Assembly: GCA_947584105.1 (NCBI GenBank)
Contig: CANPWK010000066.1
Location: 1 to 5,916, forward strand
DNA: 5,916 bases
Origin: an uncultured Bacilli bacterium
GTDB taxonomy: Bacteria > Bacillota_I > Bacilli_A > RF39 > UBA660
Direction: 5' to 3'
In this document: positions 3,884 through 5,916 of the stretch, piece after piece
How positions within the stretch are numbered: position 1 is the stretch's first letter
Layout: each line of letters begins with the position of its first letter
Notes under the pieces: model-generated
The model's database searches: none
What the model was told of the DNA's origin: nothing
Seen by the model: only the letters and a program-made list of their open reading frames with translations
Position numbers and translations under genes: made by a program

Positions 3884-5916
3884 CATAATTTTGTCATCAA
3901 CTTCATCTAATTGAATATTTTCGCTAACTTCTATATCATTAGGATTTAATAACTTTTGTTCCACAAATACTTCTAATATATCTTTTTTAGATATATTACT
4001 ACCAGTTGAATAGCGATCTAAAATTGGTAAATCAGTAAGTTTTTTATATTCTATTTCATCTTTAAGTTTAATTCCAAATGTACATTTATTTGAAACAATA
4101 AAACTATTTAAAATATGATATGGATTGGTTTTAACATCTCTTATAATTAAAACACCTTTTCTAGCTCTTGAAATCTTATCAAATTCAGTTATTTTTATTC
4201 TCTTAGCAGTTCCCTTATCAGTAAATACAGAAACATAATCTGCATCAGCACAAATATTACCACTAACTACATAATCATTTTTTAAAGATATTGCTTTAAC
4301 ACCACTTGTTTTCAATCCAACAATTCCAACTTCATCAATATTAAATCTTAATCCATAACCATTCTTAGTAGTAATAAAGATATCTCCATCTTTATCACTA
4401 ACACTAACTACTCTATCATCACCTTTTAATTTCATTGATAAAATTGGTTTATTATAACGAGTAACTTTAAAATCTTGTAAAGCGGTTCTTTTTATCATTC
4501 CGTTTTTAGTAAATGTTGTAATAAATTTTTGTTCACTAAAATCAGTAACTGGTATAATATCAATTATTTTTTCCTCAGCATCTAGCTTAATTATATTACT
4601 AACATGTTTACCTAAATCTTTCCATTTTAAATCTGGAAGTTCATATACTGGTAAATATAGATAATTTCCTAAATTAGTAAATATTAAAATAGTATCTAAA
4701 GTATTTAATTGATAAATACCTAAACAATAATCTAAATCTTTAAGAACTGGATTATTATCACTAGCTTGATAACTTCTTAAAGAGGTTCTTTTTACATAAC
4801 CTTCACTAGTTACCATCACTATACAATCTTCTTTTGGTATCATTTCTGTTGTATCTATTTTTATATCTAAAATTTCATCACGAATTTCAGTTTTACGCTC
4901 AGTTGCATACTCTTTTTTTATCTTTCTTAATTCATGTTTCATTACTTCATGTAATTTATTTTCATCTTGTAAAATTTGATTTAAAGCAGATATAAATTTT
5001 TCTAATTTTTCTTTTTCTTCTTCTAAAGCGACCACATCAGTATTAGTTAATCTATAAAGTTGTAAAGTAACAATAGCCTCTGCCTGCTTTTCTGTAAAAT
5101 CAAATTCTTTAACTAAATTATCTTTAGCATCAACTTTATTTTTACTAGCACGAATTACTTTTATGACCTTATCTAAAATAGAGATCATTTTCAAAAATCC
5201 TTCTACTATATGAAGTCTTTTTTGATAGGCATTTAAATCAAATTTAGTTCTTTTTATTAATACTTCCTTTTGATGAGCAATATAAGCATCTAATAATTCT
5301 AATATGCCTAATGTCATTGGTCGACGATTAACGATTGCAACCATATTGTAAGAGTAAGATACCTGTAAGTCAGTATTTTTATATAAATAGTTTAAAACCA
5401 TCTCTTTATTAGCCCCAGATTTTAAATCAATAACAATTCTAAGACCATCTCTATCGGTTTCATCTCTAACTTCAGCTATTCCATCTATTTTCTTATCAAT
5501 TCTAATAGAATCTATTTTAGCTACTAATTGAGCCTTATTAACTTCAAAAGGTATTTCCGAAATAATTATTTGTTCTTTCGATTTTTCTTTAACAAACTTG
5601 CACTTAGATCTTACAACGACTTTACCTCGACCGCTAGTAAAAGCATCAATAATCCCTTTTTTACCTTCAACAATGCCACCGGTTGGAAAGTCTGGCCCTT
5701 TAACTATATCTAAAATTGTATCTAATCGACAATTTGGACTATCAATTCTTTTTATAGTTGCATCTATTACTTCTCCTAAATTATGTGGTGGAATATTTGT
5801 TGCATACCCAGCACTAATACCATTAGTGCCATTAACCAATAAATTAGGAAATTTAGCTGGTAACACAGTAGGTTCTAAAAAACGATAATCAAAATTTGGT
5901 GCCCAAGCAACTGTAT
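3848..5916 (-). CDS. parC: DNA topoisomerase IV subunit A, 5' end outside the window
   Basis: The C-terminal ~688 residues of ParC (GrlA). With ParE it forms topoisomerase IV, which unlinks replicated chromosomes by ATP-driven double-strand passage. The frame is open to the right edge, so 5864-5866 (GTG) is an internal Val, not a start. About 120-150 N-terminal residues are missing, including the catalytic Tyr region normally a few tens of residues before EPTVLPAKFPNLL. Seen in order (fragment numbering): LLVNG-TNGISAGYATNIPP (25-43; ISAGYAT favours ParC over GyrA, which usually reads IAVGMAT), GPDFPTGG (73-80), the tower and coiled-coil region with LLDAYIAHQKEV (207-218) and LQLYRLTNTD (284-293), then a C-terminal beta-pinwheel from about 360. 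No QRRGGKG GyrA-box is present, only RARKGV, as expected for ParC. The conserved LDRYSTGS lies near the C-terminus and the stop is TAG. parE usually lies upstream, here beyond the right edge. Confidence 0.95.
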   Translation of the reverse strand, partial: TVAWAPNFDYRFLEPTVLPAKFPNLLVNGTNGISAGYATNIPPHNLGEVIDATIKRIDSPNCRLDTILDIVKGPDFPTGGIVEGKKGIIDAFTSGRGKVVVRSKCKFVKEKSKEQIIISEIPFEVNKAQLVAKIDSIRIDKKIDGIAEVRDETDRDGLRIVIDLKSGANKEMVLNYLYKNTDLQVSYSYNMVAIVNRRPMTLGILELLDAYIAHQKEVLIKRTKFDLNAYQKRLHIVEGFLKMISILDKVIKVIRASKNKVDAKDNLVKEFDFTEKQAEAIVTLQLYRLTNTDVVALEEEKEKLEKFISALNQILQDENKLHEVMKHELRKIKKEYATERKTEIRDEILDIKIDTTEMIPKEDCIVMVTSEGYVKRTSLRSYQASDNNPVLKDLDYCLGIYQLNTLDTILIFTNLGNYLYLPVYELPDLKWKDLGKHVSNIIKLDAEEKIIDIIPVTDFSEQKFITTFTKNGMIKRTALQDFKVTRYNKPILSMKLKGDDRVVSVSDKDGDIFITTKNGYGLRFNIDEVGIVGLKTSGVKAISLKNDYVVSGNICADADYVSVFTDKGTAKRIKITEFDKISRARKGVLIIRDVKTNPYHILNSFIVSNKCTFGIKLKDEIEYKKLTDLPILDRYSTGSNISKKDILEVFVEQKLLNPNDIEVSENIQLDEVDDKIMTIDDFLDNINQ

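Noticed and set aside
5864..5866. GTG as the start of the topoisomerase gene
   Set aside because: The frame stays open to the window edge with conserved ParC residues upstream (APNFD, EPTVLP). The GTG encodes an internal Val.
5528..5888. Two + strand frames inside parC
   Set aside because: They are antisense to highly conserved ParC sequence and have no plausible start signals. They are shadow frames.
3848..5916. GyrA instead of ParC
   Set aside because: No GyrA-box is present, the ISAGYAT motif fits ParC, and the C-terminal DRYSTGS matches Gram-positive ParC/GrlA.
1..5916. Mobile element, CRISPR array, toxin-antitoxin or defence system
   Set aside because: No transposase, integrase, spaced repeats, tRNA or paired small genes were seen on either strand.

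Overview
This window is very AT-rich bacterial DNA (by eye about a quarter G+C). It reads with the standard genetic code: tryptophans are TGG, there is no in-frame TGA, and the stops are TAA or TAG. Canonical Gram-positive signals are present: strong Shine-Dalgarno sequences, TATAAT boxes and hairpin-plus-T-tract terminators. The topoisomerase IV A subunit and the DgkB-type lipid kinase also resemble those of low-GC Firmicutes. A chromosomal segment of a low-GC Bacilli or Tenericutes-like lineage is the best guess; the genus cannot be told from this sequence.

Layout, left to right. Bases 1-200 hold no convincing gene; the first 23 look like the 3' half of a terminator cut by the window edge. 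Next is a + strand gene (251-1132) for an uncharacterised protein with four predicted membrane segments and a large external domain. It has its own extended -10 promoter and a terminator. A 349-base gap between convergent genes holds two hairpins and a small repeat. On the - strand lies a diacylglycerol kinase-family lipid kinase (1482-2402). Divergent from it, across a 108-base shared promoter region, is a membrane-anchored SGNH/GDSL hydrolase (2511-3182). A compact bidirectional terminator separates the hydrolase from a convergent - strand gene (3225-3779). That gene encodes a C39-like papain-fold protein whose expected catalytic Cys is Ser. Upstream of it, on the same strand, is the C-terminal ~688 codons of parC (3848-5916), which runs off the right edge.

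Most genes look like independent units with their own promoters and terminators. Only parC and the C39-like gene (68 bases apart, same strand, no clear terminator between them) might share a transcript. The lipid kinase and the hydrolase could both act in membrane or envelope lipid turnover, but this rests only on adjacency and family knowledge. There is no sign of a mobile element, CRISPR array, tRNA or rRNA, and no convincing new multi-gene system. The most unusual points are the Cys-to-Ser change in the C39-like protein, a Glu in place of the SGNH catalytic Asp, and the unidentified membrane protein.
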